Below are positions 1 to 12,022 of a stretch of 64,000 bases of DNA, piece after piece. Location: the NCBI RefSeq assembly GCF_019443505.1, contig NZ_CP080377.1, positions 3,906,001-3,970,000 on the forward strand, written 5' to 3'. The position numbers and the translations under genes were made by a program. The DNA comes from Janthinobacterium sp. PAMC25594 (GTDB lineage Bacteria > Pseudomonadota > Gammaproteobacteria > Burkholderiales > Burkholderiaceae_D). The notes beneath the pieces were generated by a model. It was not told the origin of the DNA, did not search any database, and saw nothing but the letters and a program-made list of their open reading frames with translations. The stretch's first letter is position 1. Each line of letters starts with the position of its first letter.

Positions 1-1
1 G

Positions 2-1126
2 CAAGGCACCTTACCCGTCTTTGGTGAGCTGGCGCCAGGCAAGCGCTATACGATTTGCGGCGAGCCGTACACGGCGGCCGAGATCCGCAATGCCGAATGC
101 ATCGCCGGCCAGGGTGAATTGCCGTTCAAGGTGGGCGCGGGCTGGCGCATCCAGGTGGCGGACTTCCGCAACTACGCGAGCTTTATCACGCTCGATTACA
201 CGGATGGCCCGCAACCGGTCGTCTACCAGGGTGTCGCCGTCACCCTGGACAGTTTGAAGTGCCAGCTGCTGCGCGACGACGATGCGATCGCCAAAAGCGC
301 CGGCAAGTACCGCGGCAAGCTCGATGCGCTCGACTGCCCGTCCTGCGGTAGCGGCATCAAGTACGTCCCTGGCGCGGCGGCGCAGCTGGTGTGCCCCGCC
401 TGCCACGCGCAGCTCGACGCCAGCGGCCCGGAAGCGCAGGTGCTGGCCATCGGCAAGCGGGTGCACGACAATGCCGACATCACGCTGGAGCTGGGCGCCA
501 GCGCGAAGATCAGCAATGCCGACTTTACGGTGATCGGCATGATGCGCCGCGCCGACGACGAAGGCAGCGAGTGGAACGAATACCTGCTGTACAACGCGCG
601 CGCCGGCTTCTTCTGGCTGGTGGAGACGGACGACGGCTGGTCGCGCTCGAACGTGCTGCCGAACTGGCCGAACTGGGCGTCATTGGACGCCGCCAGCTGC
701 ACGCTCGATGGCGCCACCTACCGCAAACTGTATGACTACGGCTCGCAGGTCGTGTATGCGGCGGGTGCCTTCAACTGGAAGGTGGCCGTCGGCGACAGCA
801 CGCGCGTGTTTGAATTCGAGCAGGGACAGACCAAGCTGGCGGCGGAGCTCACCGGCGAGGAAATGACGTGGTCGCGCTCCGTACCCGTCGCCTATGACCA
901 GATGGCCGCCTGGTTCGGCGCCGCCTTCCACGGCGGCGCCAAGGTACAAAATATTAAACTGAGCCACCGTGGCATCGCCAAGGTCTTCATCGTCATCGTG
1001 CTGGTCTTGAATGCGATCCCCATGTTTGTCTCGTTCTCCAGCACCTTGATGTGGAGTTTGCTGGGCTGCCTGGCGCTGTTCCTGCCCGCCGTTTTCCTCG
1101 ACAAGAATGCAAAGAATCCCCCATGA
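2..1126 (+). CDS. DUF4178 domain protein, 5' end outside the window
   Basis: The frame is open from base 2 to the TGA at 1124-1126, so 374 residues are visible and the true start lies upstream. A two-CxxC zinc-ribbon-like element (CPSC and CPAC about 20 residues apart) sits near residues 105-135. It is followed by the WNEYLLYN / GFFWLVETDDGWS stretch typical of DUF4178 proteins. Two hydrophobic segments close the protein (VFIVIVLVLNAIPMFV and LLGCLALFLPAVFL), so it is probably anchored in the inner membrane with a cytoplasmic head. Family knowledge: DUF4178 proteins recur beside SpeD-like and DUF350 proteins in envelope-stress or polyamine-linked clusters; their biochemical role is unknown. 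Its stop overlaps the next start (ATGA), so the two are translationally coupled. Confidence 0.85.
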   Translation, partial: QGTLPVFGELAPGKRYTICGEPYTAAEIRNAECIAGQGELPFKVGAGWRIQVADFRNYASFITLDYTDGPQPVVYQGVAVTLDSLKCQLLRDDDAIAKSAGKYRGKLDALDCPSCGSGIKYVPGAAAQLVCPACHAQLDASGPEAQVLAIGKRVHDNADITLELGASAKISNADFTVIGMMRRADDEGSEWNEYLLYNARAGFFWLVETDDGWSRSNVLPNWPNWASLDAASCTLDGATYRKLYDYGSQVVYAAGAFNWKVAVGDSTRVFEFEQGQTKLAAELTGEEMTWSRSVPVAYDQMAAWFGAAFHGGAKVQNIKLSHRGIAKVFIVIVLVLNAIPMFVSFSSTLMWSLLGCLALFLPAVFLDKNAKNPP

Positions 1127-1293
1127 GTAAATATGTGATCTATGCCCTGATGGTGACGTTTTCCGTCACGGCCGCCAACTGGGTGCGCATGTTCAAGGTA
1201 GCCGGCAGCGGCAGCGGAAGCAGCTGGAGTTCGCGCACGGGCAGCGGCGGCGGCAGCTATGGCGGCGGCTCCAGCGGCGGCAGCCACAAGTAA
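1123..1293 (+). CDS. Small membrane protein with Gly/Ser-rich tail
   Basis: This is a 56-residue protein starting at an ATG that overlaps the stop of the DUF4178 gene by four bases. One N-terminal hydrophobic segment (YVIYALMVTFSVTAANWV) is followed by a low-complexity tail of Gly and Ser ending in HK. The same-strand overlap, and the speD-like gene two bases downstream, indicate a three-gene transcription unit. I do not recognise a family. The short size and tail suggest a membrane-anchored accessory peptide, but no function can be assigned. The coupling makes it likely to be real even though it is small. Confidence 0.7.
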   Translation: MSKYVIYALMVTFSVTAANWVRMFKVAGSGSGSSWSSRTGSGGGSYGGGSSGGSHK

Positions 1294-1295
1294 GC

Positions 1296-1661
1296 ATGAC
1301 AGCCACACCGCATCTGCCCCTGGGCATCCATCTGCTGGCCGACCTGTCGGGCATCGCGCCCGAATGCCTGCGCGACGCCGCCGCGCTCGAACGCCTGCTG
1401 CGCGCAGCGGCCACTACGGCCGGCGCGCAGGTGCTGCACAGCCATTTCCACAGCTTTGGCGCAGGCCAGGGCGTCACGGGCGTGGTACTGCTGGCCGAAT
1501 CGCACATTTCCATCCACACCTGGCCGGAATGCAGCTTTGCCGCCGTCGATATCTTCATGTGCGGCGCGGCGCAGCCGCAGCTGGCGCTCGACGTCATCAA
1601 GGACGCGCTGCAGGCGGCGCACTGCCAGCTGCAGTCCGTGCGGCGCGCCCCGCCCGGGTAG
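1296..1661 (+). CDS. speD: SpeD-like S-adenosylmethionine decarboxylase proenzyme
   Basis: This 121-residue protein has the class-1b AdoMet decarboxylase size. It contains the self-cleavage motif ESHISIHTWPE around residues 68-78: the Glu-Ser bond would be cut and Ser converted to the pyruvoyl cofactor. The downstream catalytic Cys is visible in FMCGAAQP. Family role: decarboxylated AdoMet supplies aminopropyl groups for spermidine. Some SpeD homologues have been shown to decarboxylate ornithine or arginine instead, so the substrate is uncertain here. No spermidine synthase gene is adjacent. Instead it ends a short operon with DUF4178 and a tiny membrane protein, a context associated with envelope-stress gene neighbourhoods rather than classical speED. 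Confidence 0.85.
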   Translation: MTATPHLPLGIHLLADLSGIAPECLRDAAALERLLRAAATTAGAQVLHSHFHSFGAGQGVTGVVLLAESHISIHTWPECSFAAVDIFMCGAAQPQLALDVIKDALQAAHCQLQSVRRAPPG

Positions 1662-1730
1662 GCCTGGCGTCGCTGGTGGATCGCGTGGGGATCGCTTACA
1701 CTGTCGGCTCATATCCCAACCGTGACTCCC

Positions 1731-2285
1731 ATGCGCCGTTCCGCCCTCCTCGCCCTGCCCCTGCTACTGCTGGTTTCCGCCTGTGACGACTACACGGCGC
1801 CGAGCCTGTACCAGGCCACCACGCCCGAGTGCAAGACGTGGACGGAAGGTTCGCGCTTCGAGCTGCCGCGCGGTATCAACGTGTATGCCACGCCACCCGT
1901 CACCCTGAAGGAAGGCGGTACGGAACTGGCGCTGATCTTCACCTTGCCCGTCGGTACGCAAGCCAGTTTTACGCGCCTGTCCTTCCTGCTGGAAGAACCG
2001 CACAAGGAACCGTTCGCCGAGGCGAAGGTGCTGACCATCTACCAGCGCGGCATGAACCGCAAGGCGGAAATCGTCGACGTCATCGAAACGCTGCCCATCA
2101 TGTTTTCCGCCGTGGGCAGCAGCAAAGAAACCCAGTGGCGGCTGCGCCTGCAACTGCCGCGCCAGCTGCCGCAGCGCTTTGATTTATCCATGCCCGACAT
2201 GCTCGTCGCCGGCAAGCGCTACCCGGTGCGCACGTTTACCTACCGTTATTTCCCCGAGCGCAGCGCCTACGGCATGTGCAGCTGA
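1731..2285 (+). CDS. Putative lipoprotein of unknown function
   Basis: This is a 184-residue protein. The ATG at 1731 is preferred over an in-frame GTG at 1722 because it starts directly with a lipoprotein signal: MRRS, a hydrophobic stretch (ALLALPLLLLVSA) and a lipobox ending in Cys18 (SAC). The mature part carries scattered Cys residues and ends in MCS. No domain was recognised. It is 69 bases downstream of the speD-like gene on the same strand, so it may share its transcript, but no Shine-Dalgarno is obvious. Confidence 0.7.
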   Translation: MRRSALLALPLLLLVSACDDYTAPSLYQATTPECKTWTEGSRFELPRGINVYATPPVTLKEGGTELALIFTLPVGTQASFTRLSFLLEEPHKEPFAEAKVLTIYQRGMNRKAEIVDVIETLPIMFSAVGSSKETQWRLRLQLPRQLPQRFDLSMPDMLVAGKRYPVRTFTYRYFPERSAYGMCS

Positions 2286-2336
2286 GGTTGACGGCGGCGC
2301 ACGCCGCGGGCACACTGGCGTTTTTCATCACACAAC

Positions 2337-2548
2337 AGGAGTAGACAACATGCGCCATTCGGATACTGCCGTGCTGTCGGCTGCCTGATCACTGTTTTCC
2401 CCTGCGTAGCCTGTTAGCTCGCAATTGCCCATACGCGTGATCGCGTAGCCGACTTCCCCTTCTTTCGTGCCAGTCATGCCGACTGGCGGTGCCTGCACGC
2501 GCAGGCTACACGTCCGCACGCGGACGACAGAATCTGGAATCACGCTAC
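2337..2548 (+). promoter_or_regulatory. Structured leader with 12-codon upstream ORF before the RsgA gene
   Basis: An AGGAG (2337-2341) precedes an ATG at 2350 by eight bases and opens a 12-codon ORF (MRHSDTAVLSAA) ending at TGA 2386-2388. Downstream are perfect hairpins 2433-2446 (ACGCG/CGCGT), 2469-2487 (GCCAGT/ACTGGC) and 2491-2506 (GCCTGC/GCAGGC). A long-range pairing of GTAGCCTG (2406-2413) with CAGGCTAC (2502-2509) encloses them. The arrangement suggests a cis-acting leader (attenuator or ion-responsive element). I could not match it to a named riboswitch class. Confidence 0.5.
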
Positions 2549-2549
2549 C

Positions 2550-3614
2550 ATGATCGCATTCGATTTTGCGCAACTACGCCTTATCGGGCTGCAGCAGGCC
2601 ATCGCCAGCGCAGCCACCCAACTCGACGTATCGTCCCCCGCCGCGCAACTACTGCGCGTGAGCGCCGTGCACCGCGACAGCCTGCTCGTGCACGACGGCA
2701 GCAAGGAACACCCGGCGCATATCCTGCCGCGCCTGCTGCACGAGTTACTCGCGCAGGACACCATCCTCACGGTCGGCGACTGGGTCACCGCCGAACCCGA
2801 TCTTCACGGCACGCTGTGGATAACGGCGCACTTATCCCCCGTCACGCAAATCGCGCGGCGCGGCAATGACGGCCGCCGCCAACTGCTCGCCAGCAATGTC
2901 GACACGGCCCTGCTGGTGATGGGGCTCGATGGCGACTTCAACCCGCGCCGCCTGGAGCGTTATCTCACCATCGTGCTGGCGGCGCAAGTGACGCCCGTGG
3001 TGGTCCTGAGCAAGGCCGACCTGGCCGACGACGTGCCGGGCAAGCTGGCCCAATTGAGACTGCGCCTGCCGCCCCACGTGCCGCTGTTTGCCATCGATAC
3101 GCGCCACGCGTATGACGTGGCCATTCTGGAACCCTGGCTGGGCGCCGGCCAGACTCTGGTGCTGCTCGGTTCATCGGGCGCCGGCAAGTCCAGCCTGACC
3201 AACACCCTGTGTACGGCCGGGCAGGCAACGAATGGCGTGCGCCACGGCGACGGGCGTGGCCCGCATACGACGACGGCCCGCTCCCTGCACCTGTGCTCCA
3301 GCGGCGCCTGCATCATCGACACGCCGGGCTTGCGCAGCTGGCAGGCCGATGCCGATGCGCAGACCCTGGCGGCCACGTTTGACGATATCGCGGTGCTCGC
3401 AGCGACGTACCAGTTCCGCGATTGCCAGCACGCCAGCGAGCCCGGTTGCGCCGTGCGCGGCGCCGTCGATGGGGACCGCCTGCGCAATTATCACAAGCTG
3501 CTGCGCGACGCCCGCCGTGGCGAGGCAACGCCGCTCGAGCGCATTAGCGCGCGCGCCAAGTGGAAGACGATATTGAAGGCGGAACTGGAAAGGGGAAAAG
3601 ACAAGCGCCGTTAA
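2550..3614 (+). CDS. rsgA: Small ribosomal subunit biogenesis GTPase RsgA (YjeQ/EngC type)
   Basis: This 354-residue circularly permuted GTPase has its G motifs in the order G4 (SKAD, 154-157), G1 P-loop (GSSGAGKSS, 207-215), switch I (GRGPHTTT, about 235-242) and G3 (DTPG, 257-260). After these comes the Cys/His cluster (FRDCQH...GCAVR...NYHK) that binds zinc in this family. The N-terminal part (about 25-105) corresponds to the OB-fold. RsgA binds the immature 30S subunit and uses GTP hydrolysis to release assembly factors such as RbfA. The divergent N-terminus means it could be a second RsgA paralogue rather than the housekeeping copy. It is preceded by a structured leader and followed by a bidirectional terminator. 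Confidence 0.9.
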   Translation: MIAFDFAQLRLIGLQQAIASAATQLDVSSPAAQLLRVSAVHRDSLLVHDGSKEHPAHILPRLLHELLAQDTILTVGDWVTAEPDLHGTLWITAHLSPVTQIARRGNDGRRQLLASNVDTALLVMGLDGDFNPRRLERYLTIVLAAQVTPVVVLSKADLADDVPGKLAQLRLRLPPHVPLFAIDTRHAYDVAILEPWLGAGQTLVLLGSSGAGKSSLTNTLCTAGQATNGVRHGDGRGPHTTTARSLHLCSSGACIIDTPGLRSWQADADAQTLAATFDDIAVLAATYQFRDCQHASEPGCAVRGAVDGDRLRNYHKLLRDARRGEATPLERISARAKWKTILKAELERGKDKRR

Positions 3615-3655
3615 TTTTTACTGAAATTAGTTTTACTGAAGTTAATTTTGCTGAA
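3611..3655 (+). repeat. Three tandem 15-bp repeats at the rsgA stop codon
   Basis: Three consecutive 15-bp units are present: TTAATTTTTACTGAA, ATTAGTTTTACTGAA and GTTAATTTTGCTGAA. The first contains the rsgA stop codon. The array abuts the atp/rsgA shared terminator. Confidence 0.75.
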
Positions 3656-3687
3656 AAAAAAGGCAGCCCGCAGGCTGCCTTTTGTAT
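3653..3687. terminator. Bidirectional terminator between rsgA and atpC
   Basis: A perfect 8-bp stem AGGCAGCC (3661-3668) / GGCTGCCT (3673-3680) is flanked by an A-run on the left (3654-3661) and TTTT on the right. It can therefore end both the plus-strand rsgA transcript and the minus-strand atp operon. Confidence 0.85.
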
Positions 3688-3704
3688 TACTGCCTGCGCG
3701 CAAA

Positions 3705-4124
3705 TTAATGCTTGCGCAGCTTCTGGATCGCTGCCAGCTGCGCAATCGCGCTGGCCAGCTCGGCTTGCGCTTGCGCGTAGTCGATGCCCGAATCCTTGTT
3801 GTGGATATTTTCTTCCGCCAACTTCTTCGCTTCCAGCGCTTTCGCTTCGTCCAGGTCGTGACCGCGGATCGCGGTATCGGCCAGGACGGTCACGGTGTCC
3901 GGTTGCACTTCCAGCAGGCCGCCAGCAACGAAGACGAATTCTTCTTCAGCCTGGCCGACTACCTTGATGCGGACCGCGCCCGGACGGATGCGGGTAATCA
4001 AAGGCGTGTGGCGTGGGTAGATACCCAGCTCGCCCTGCTCACCCGGCAACGCGACGAATTCTGCTTCGCCTGAAAAAATCAGTTCTTCAGCGGAAACCAC
4101 GTCAACGTGAATTGTGTGTGCCAT
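3705..4124 (-). CDS. atpC: F1Fo ATP synthase epsilon subunit
   Basis: This is a 139-residue central-stalk subunit of F1. The N-terminal beta-sandwich ([35 protein letters not shown]..., residues 1-85) and the C-terminal helical hairpin (about 90-139, [14 protein letters not shown]...[10 protein letters not shown]) are both present at normal length. Epsilon couples rotation of the c ring to the catalytic sites and can inhibit ATP hydrolysis through its C-terminal helices. It is the last gene of the atp operon, 62 bases after atpD and followed by a strong terminator. Confidence 0.97.
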   Translation of the reverse strand: MAHTIHVDVVSAEELIFSGEAEFVALPGEQGELGIYPRHTPLITRIRPGAVRIKVVGQAEEEFVFVAGGLLEVQPDTVTVLADTAIRGHDLDEAKALEAKKLAEENIHNKDSGIDYAQAQAELASAIAQLAAIQKLRKH

Positions 4125-4186
4125 GTGTGTCCTATCGGGTTGAAGAACCCCGCCTGGTAAGGGGCGGGGTTAGGCCCAGACTTAAC

Positions 4187-6492
<2,306 letters not shown>

Positions 6493-6554
6493 GAGTCCTT
6501 ACTCCTTCTGCGCGTAGGGCGGCGCCTCACTCGAGGTGGGCGCCGCCTGGCCGC

Positions 6555-8096
6555 TTAATATGCGCCGGATTTCTTGAAATCAGCAATGGCCGCCGACAGA
6601 GTTGCTTCGCTGTCTTTGTCGAGTTGCTTGGTTTCTTCGATCTTGGCCAGCAGAGCAGCTTGCTTGGTCTTCATGTAAGCGTGGACACCAGCTTCGAACG
6701 ACAGCACTTGCTTGACTGGCACGTCGTCCATGAATCCTTTGTTCACCGAGAACAGCGATACGGCCATTAGCGAGATCGACAGTGGCGAGTACTGGGCTTG
6801 CTTGAGCAATTCCGTGACGCGGGCACCACGATCCAGCTGCTTGCGGGTCGACTCGTCCAGGTCGGATGCGAACTGCGCAAACGCGGCCAATTCACGGTAC
6901 TGCGCCAAGTCGGTACGGATACCACCGGACAGGTTTTTGATGACCTTGGTCTGGGCGGCGCCACCGACGCGCGATACGGAAATACCGGCGTTAATCGCTG
7001 GACGGATACCGGCGTTGAACAGCGAGGTTTCCAGGAAGATCTGACCGTCGGTAATCGAAATCACGTTGGTTGGAACGAATGCGGACACGTCGCCAGCTTG
7101 CGTTTCAATGATCGGCAGTGCCGTCAGGGAACCGGTCTTGCCTTTGACGGCGCCGTCGGTGAACTTCTCGACGTAGGCGGCATTCACGCGTGCTGCGCGT
7201 TCCAGCAGGCGGCTGTGCAGGTAGAACACGTCGCCTGGGTACGCTTCGCGACCTGGTGGACGGCGCAGCAGCAGCGAGATTTGACGGTATGCAACAGCTT
7301 GTTTGGACAGATCATCGTAGACGATCAGTGCATCTTCACCGCGGTCACGGAAGTATTCGCCCATGGCGCAACCGGAGTACGGCGAGATGTATTGCATGGC
7401 GGCCGATTCCGAAGCGGAAGCGGCGACAACGATGGTGTATTCCATCGCGCCGTGCTGTTCCAGCGAGCGCACGATGTTCTTGATCGACGAGGCTTTTTGG
7501 CCAATCGCGACGTAGATACATTTCATGCCCTGGCCTTTTTGATTGATGATCGCATCAATCGCCACAGCCGACTTGCCGGTTTGACGGTCGCCGATGATCA
7601 GTTCGCGCTGGCCGCGGCCAACTGGAACCATCGCATCGATCGACTTCAGGCCGGTTTGCATTGGTTGCGAAACGGACTCACGGGCGATCACGCCCGGAGC
7701 GATTTTTTCAATCGCGGCCGTCAGTTTCGTGTCGATGGCGCCTTTGCCGTCGATTGGCTGACCCAGCGCGTTGACAACGCGGCCGAGCAGCTCAGGACCA
7801 ATTGGCACTTCCAGAATGCGGCCGGTGCATTTCACCGTGTCGCCTTCGGAGATGTGCTCGTAGGCACCCAGAATCACGGAACCGACGGAGTCGCGTTCCA
7901 GATTCATTGCCAGGCCAAACGTGTTGCCTGGGAATTCCAGCATCTCGCCTTGCATCACGTCCGACAAACCGTGGATGCGGCAGATACCGTCGGCGACGGA
8001 AATAACCGTGCCTTGATTACGCACTTCAGCGCCGCCGTCAAGACCTTGGATCCGGCTCTTGATCAACTCGCTGATTTCAGATGGGTTGAGTTGCAT
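6555..8096 (-). CDS. atpA: F1Fo ATP synthase alpha subunit
   Basis: This is a 513-residue non-catalytic nucleotide-binding subunit, the same length as in E. coli. The Walker A motif GDRQTGKS is at 169-176. The arginine-finger region (SISRVGG-like [13 protein letters not shown]) and the signature [13 protein letters not shown] are present. It alternates with beta in the F1 head and contributes the Arg finger to catalytic sites. The gene lies 78 bases downstream of atpH and 62 bases upstream of atpG. Long antisense open frames over this gene are codon-bias shadows. Confidence 0.98.
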   Translation of the reverse strand: MQLNPSEISELIKSRIQGLDGGAEVRNQGTVISVADGICRIHGLSDVMQGEMLEFPGNTFGLAMNLERDSVGSVILGAYEHISEGDTVKCTGRILEVPIGPELLGRVVNALGQPIDGKGAIDTKLTAAIEKIAPGVIARESVSQPMQTGLKSIDAMVPVGRGQRELIIGDRQTGKSAVAIDAIINQKGQGMKCIYVAIGQKASSIKNIVRSLEQHGAMEYTIVVAASASESAAMQYISPYSGCAMGEYFRDRGEDALIVYDDLSKQAVAYRQISLLLRRPPGREAYPGDVFYLHSRLLERAARVNAAYVEKFTDGAVKGKTGSLTALPIIETQAGDVSAFVPTNVISITDGQIFLETSLFNAGIRPAINAGISVSRVGGAAQTKVIKNLSGGIRTDLAQYRELAAFAQFASDLDESTRKQLDRGARVTELLKQAQYSPLSISLMAVSLFSVNKGFMDDVPVKQVLSFEAGVHAYMKTKQAALLAKIEETKQLDKDSEATLSAAIADFKKSGAY

Positions 8097-8174
8097 ACTA
8101 ACTCCTAAAAGTGTTTCTCTCAGCTTGCGCGAGGGGTAAGGGTCTGTCTTAGCTGGCCTGCCGAAGCGCGTGTC

Positions 8175-8720
8175 TTACGACACCAATGCAGCGTGCAGTT
8201 GCTGCAGCTTGGCGCGCACCGAGGTATCGAGCACTTGGTCGCCAACAACCACGCGCACGCCGCCGAGCAGCGATGGATCCACTGTGACGGCAGGGTTGAG
8301 CTTACGACTGAATTTCTTTTCCAGCGTTGCGACCAGCTCGGCCGTTTGGCCTTCGCTCAGATCGAAAGCGCTCGTGATCTCGGCGTCAGCCGCACCTTCC
8401 AGACCATTTTTCAAGGTATGGAATTGCGCGCCGATTTCCGGCAGCAGGCTGATGCGGCCATTTTCGATCAACAACGTGACGAAGTTTTTCACTTCTTCAT
8501 TGAGCGGCGATTTCAACAACGACAGGATGGTGGCGGCGACGTCGCTTTCCGAAACTTTCGGATTGCGCGCGTACGCCTGTACCTCGGGGTGGCTACCGAT
8601 CTGTGCCAGTTCGGACACCAGTTCGGACCACGCCGCGAGGTTGCTTGACTCCTTACCAGCTTGGGCTACGCGGAACAAAGCTTCCGCGTAGGGACGGGCG
8701 ACGGTTGCGAGTTCTGCCAT
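8175..8720 (-). CDS. atpH: F1Fo ATP synthase delta subunit
   Basis: This is a 181-residue peripheral-stalk subunit (OSCP homologue). The N-terminal six-helix domain begins [20 protein letters not shown]. The C-terminal family signature is visible as [28 protein letters not shown] near the end. Delta ties the b dimer to the top of the alpha3beta3 head. The start codon is two bases after the atpF stop, which indicates tight coupling. Confidence 0.96.
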   Translation of the reverse strand: MAELATVARPYAEALFRVAQAGKESSNLAAWSELVSELAQIGSHPEVQAYARNPKVSESDVAATILSLLKSPLNEEVKNFVTLLIENGRISLLPEIGAQFHTLKNGLEGAADAEITSAFDLSEGQTAELVATLEKKFSRKLNPAVTVDPSLLGGVRVVVGDQVLDTSVRAKLQQLHAALVS

Positions 8721-8722
8721 GA

Positions 8723-9193
8723 TTACAGCTCGACAGCAAGACGCTGCAACATTTCGGCGTGAGCCGTAGCGTTGACTTCACGCTTCAAGATCTGCTCGGC
8801 ACCCTTGACAGCCAGGTCAGCCACCTGAGCGCGCAATTGTTCGCGTGCTTTCGACAGTTGCTGTTCGGCGTCCGACTGGGCTTGCGCAATGATACGCGCA
8901 GCTTCAGCTTGTGCATTTTGCTTGATCTCTTCAGCAACCAGCTGCGCGCGCTTTTCAGCGTCCGCAACGCGTTGCGACGCTTCTTCACGTGCACTGTTCA
9001 ATGCCTCTTGCGCACGCTTTTCAGCGACAGCCATCGAAGCTTGACCTTGATCGGCCGCAGCCAATCCATCCGCGATTCGTTTGGCACGCTCATCCAGCGC
9101 ATTGTTCAGCGCTGGAAATACGAACTTCATCGAGAACCAGACCAACACCGCGAAGGTGATCATCTGGCCGATGAGCGACATATTGATGTCCAT
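8723..9193 (-). CDS. atpF: F1Fo ATP synthase b subunit
   Basis: This is a 156-residue stator subunit, standard for proteobacteria. It has one N-terminal transmembrane helix ([21 protein letters not shown] region, residues 5-25) followed by a long charged, alanine-rich coiled coil (about 30-150) with heptad-like Ala/Gln/Glu/Lys composition. As a homodimer it links the membrane a subunit to delta/F1. It is placed between atpE and atpH. Confidence 0.96.
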   Translation of the reverse strand: MDINMSLIGQMITFAVLVWFSMKFVFPALNNALDERAKRIADGLAAADQGQASMAVAEKRAQEALNSAREEASQRVADAEKRAQLVAEEIKQNAQAEAARIIAQAQSDAEQQLSKAREQLRAQVADLAVKGAEQILKREVNATAHAEMLQRLAVEL

Positions 9194-9236
9194 ACCTTTG
9201 CTCCTAACTAAAAGTTTCTCCTAGGGTTGGAGCGAA

Positions 9237-9524
<288 letters not shown>

Positions 9525-9574
9525 CTAAATTTAAAAACGAAAGATACTAAAAAAACAAAATATAAAGTTAATGA

Positions 9575-10405
<831 letters not shown>

Positions 10406-10435
10406 TCAGAGCACAACAGGCCCCAAAACCAATGA

Positions 10436-10804
10436 TTAAACAGCGAGCAATGAAAACCAGTATGCTAAGGTTGCCACCGCGAAACCCAAGATCAGCCATA
10501 ACCAGGCGGCCGACTGAAACAACACCAGTGCCAATATAAACAGCACCGCTGTGATAAATATTTTCATCACTTCTGCGCGCAAATGCGCCCGGAATGCCTT
10601 ATTGGCGTCGCTAGTACCGCGAACCACCAACATGGCATACACCAGGCTACCGATGACTGCGATAGCACCGCCGTATGCGGCGGACCAGCCTCTGACACTG
10701 CCACCGAAAAACAGGGTGACTGTGGCAAAGCTGATAGCGATTGCTAACTGCAATGCAACTACTTTGTAGACGGGTTTGGCAATACTTTGTTGTGAATCAC
10801 TCAA
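10436..10804 (-). CDS. atpI: ATP synthase subunit I (AtpI)
   Basis: This is a 122-residue protein with four hydrophobic segments, encoded first in the atp operon. It has the AtpI-type pattern: a Gly-rich loop (GWSAAYGGAIAVIGSLVYA) and the last two helices (FITAVLFILALVLF, WLWLILGFAVATLAYWFSLLA). AtpI is not part of the finished enzyme; family work links it to assembly or stability of the c ring and to cation uptake. Sequence is poorly conserved, so position is the main support. Confidence 0.88.
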   Translation of the reverse strand: MSDSQQSIAKPVYKVVALQLAIAISFATVTLFFGGSVRGWSAAYGGAIAVIGSLVYAMLVVRGTSDANKAFRAHLRAEVMKIFITAVLFILALVLFQSAAWLWLILGFAVATLAYWFSLLAV

Positions 10805-10846
10805 TTGCCAGGTTCCCAGAAAAATCTACACACGCAAAGACACGGG

Positions 10847-10876
10847 ATTATAGTTGGCTTTGATCTATAGAGTCAA
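10847..10876 (-). promoter_or_regulatory. Sigma-70 promoter of the atp operon
   Basis: Read on the minus strand, TTGACT (10876-10871) is followed after 18 bases by a perfect TATAAT (10852-10847), about 42 bases upstream of the atpI start. Confidence 0.8.
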
Positions 10877-11073
10877 ACGTTGCTGCACCGCAGCAGGGCG
10901 ATTGCTGCGTGAAACTGACGCTTTACCGACTATTCGCCGCCATTTGCACCACTATATGGCAAAGTCGCTTGTCTGGCCGCTTCCAGCCGTGTTATCAAGG
11001 AATCACGTGGTGCATCTGGAAAGCATGGCCGGATTGTCCACACCCACACTCCCATATCTTTGCAGCTTGCTAT

Positions 11074-11958
11074 TTAACCACGCAAGCGGGTCAACAATCC
11101 ATCGAGCACGTCAAGATCGGCAAAATCGATCACCAATTGGCCACGGCCTTTGTTGCCCATTTTGAACACCACGGGCGTGGCCAGCGCATCGGACAACTCT
11201 TCTTCCAGGCGGGCGATGTCGCCGGACTTTTCCTTTTGCCGCGGCTCGACCGGGTTGGCCGCTTCCTCGGCCGTGCGCGTGACCAGCTTTTCCGTTTCGC
11301 GCACCGACAGGCGCTTGGCCACCACCTGGTTGGCCAGGTTGATCTGGCTGGCCGCATCGACTGCCAGCAGCGCGCGCGCATGGCCCATGTCGATATCGCC
11401 GGCCATCAGCATGGTCTGCACGGGGCTGGCCAAGTTCATCAGGCGGAGCAGGTTCGACACCGCGCTGCGCGAGCGTCCCAGCGCAGTGGCCGCTTGCTCA
11501 TGCGTAAAATTGAAGTCGGCGATCAGGCGGTGGATGCCCTGCGCTTCTTCCAGCGGGTTGAGGTCTTCGCGCTGGATGTTCTCGATCAGCGCCATGGCGG
11601 CGGCGGCCAGGTCATCCACATCGCGCACCAGCACCGGCACTTCCGTCAGGCCCGCCAGCTGCGAGGCGCGGAAGCGGCGTTCACCGGCGATGATTTCATA
11701 TTTGATCAAGCCGCTCAGGGTGTCTTGCCCGATCGGGCGCACCAGGATGGGCTGCATCAGTCCTTGCGCCTTGATCGAGGCGGCCAGTTCATTCAGGGCC
11801 CCCTCGTCCATGCGCGTGCGCGGCTGGTACTTGCCAGCTTGCATTTGTGACACGGGCAAGTTGGACGGTTGATGCGTGTCCGGGCTGGCGAAGTCGCTGC
11901 CGCCGCCCAACAGGGCGTCGAGTCCACGACCCAATCCTTTTAATTTTTTCGTAGCCAT
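11074..11958 (-). CDS. parB: Chromosome partitioning protein ParB
   Basis: This is a 294-residue CTP-dependent DNA clamp that loads at parS. The N-terminal domain (about 35-125) contains the ParB/Srx-fold CTPase motifs, including the GERRFRASQLAG arginine patch (C-motif). The central helix-turn-helix TALGRSRSAVSNLLRL is at roughly 160-175. The C-terminal dimerisation domain ends VIDFADLDVLDGLLTRLRG. It partners with ParA encoded upstream with a 64-bp gap. Five strong parS-like sites occur in this window, in agreement with a chromosomal origin-segregation role. Confidence 0.97.
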   Translation of the reverse strand: MATKKLKGLGRGLDALLGGGSDFASPDTHQPSNLPVSQMQAGKYQPRTRMDEGALNELAASIKAQGLMQPILVRPIGQDTLSGLIKYEIIAGERRFRASQLAGLTEVPVLVRDVDDLAAAAMALIENIQREDLNPLEEAQGIHRLIADFNFTHEQAATALGRSRSAVSNLLRLMNLASPVQTMLMAGDIDMGHARALLAVDAASQINLANQVVAKRLSVRETEKLVTRTAEEAANPVEPRQKEKSGDIARLEEELSDALATPVVFKMGNKGRGQLVIDFADLDVLDGLLTRLRG

Positions 11959-12022
11959 GCTGTCCTAATCGTGTTTTCAGAGTAAGCGCTCACATCATAG
12001 TGTGCAGACGCTCGCCCCTTGT

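Noticed and set aside
6798..8108. Plus-strand open frame of 436 codons over atpA
   Set aside because: Antisense shadow of atpA. No recognisable motif and no ribosome binding site.
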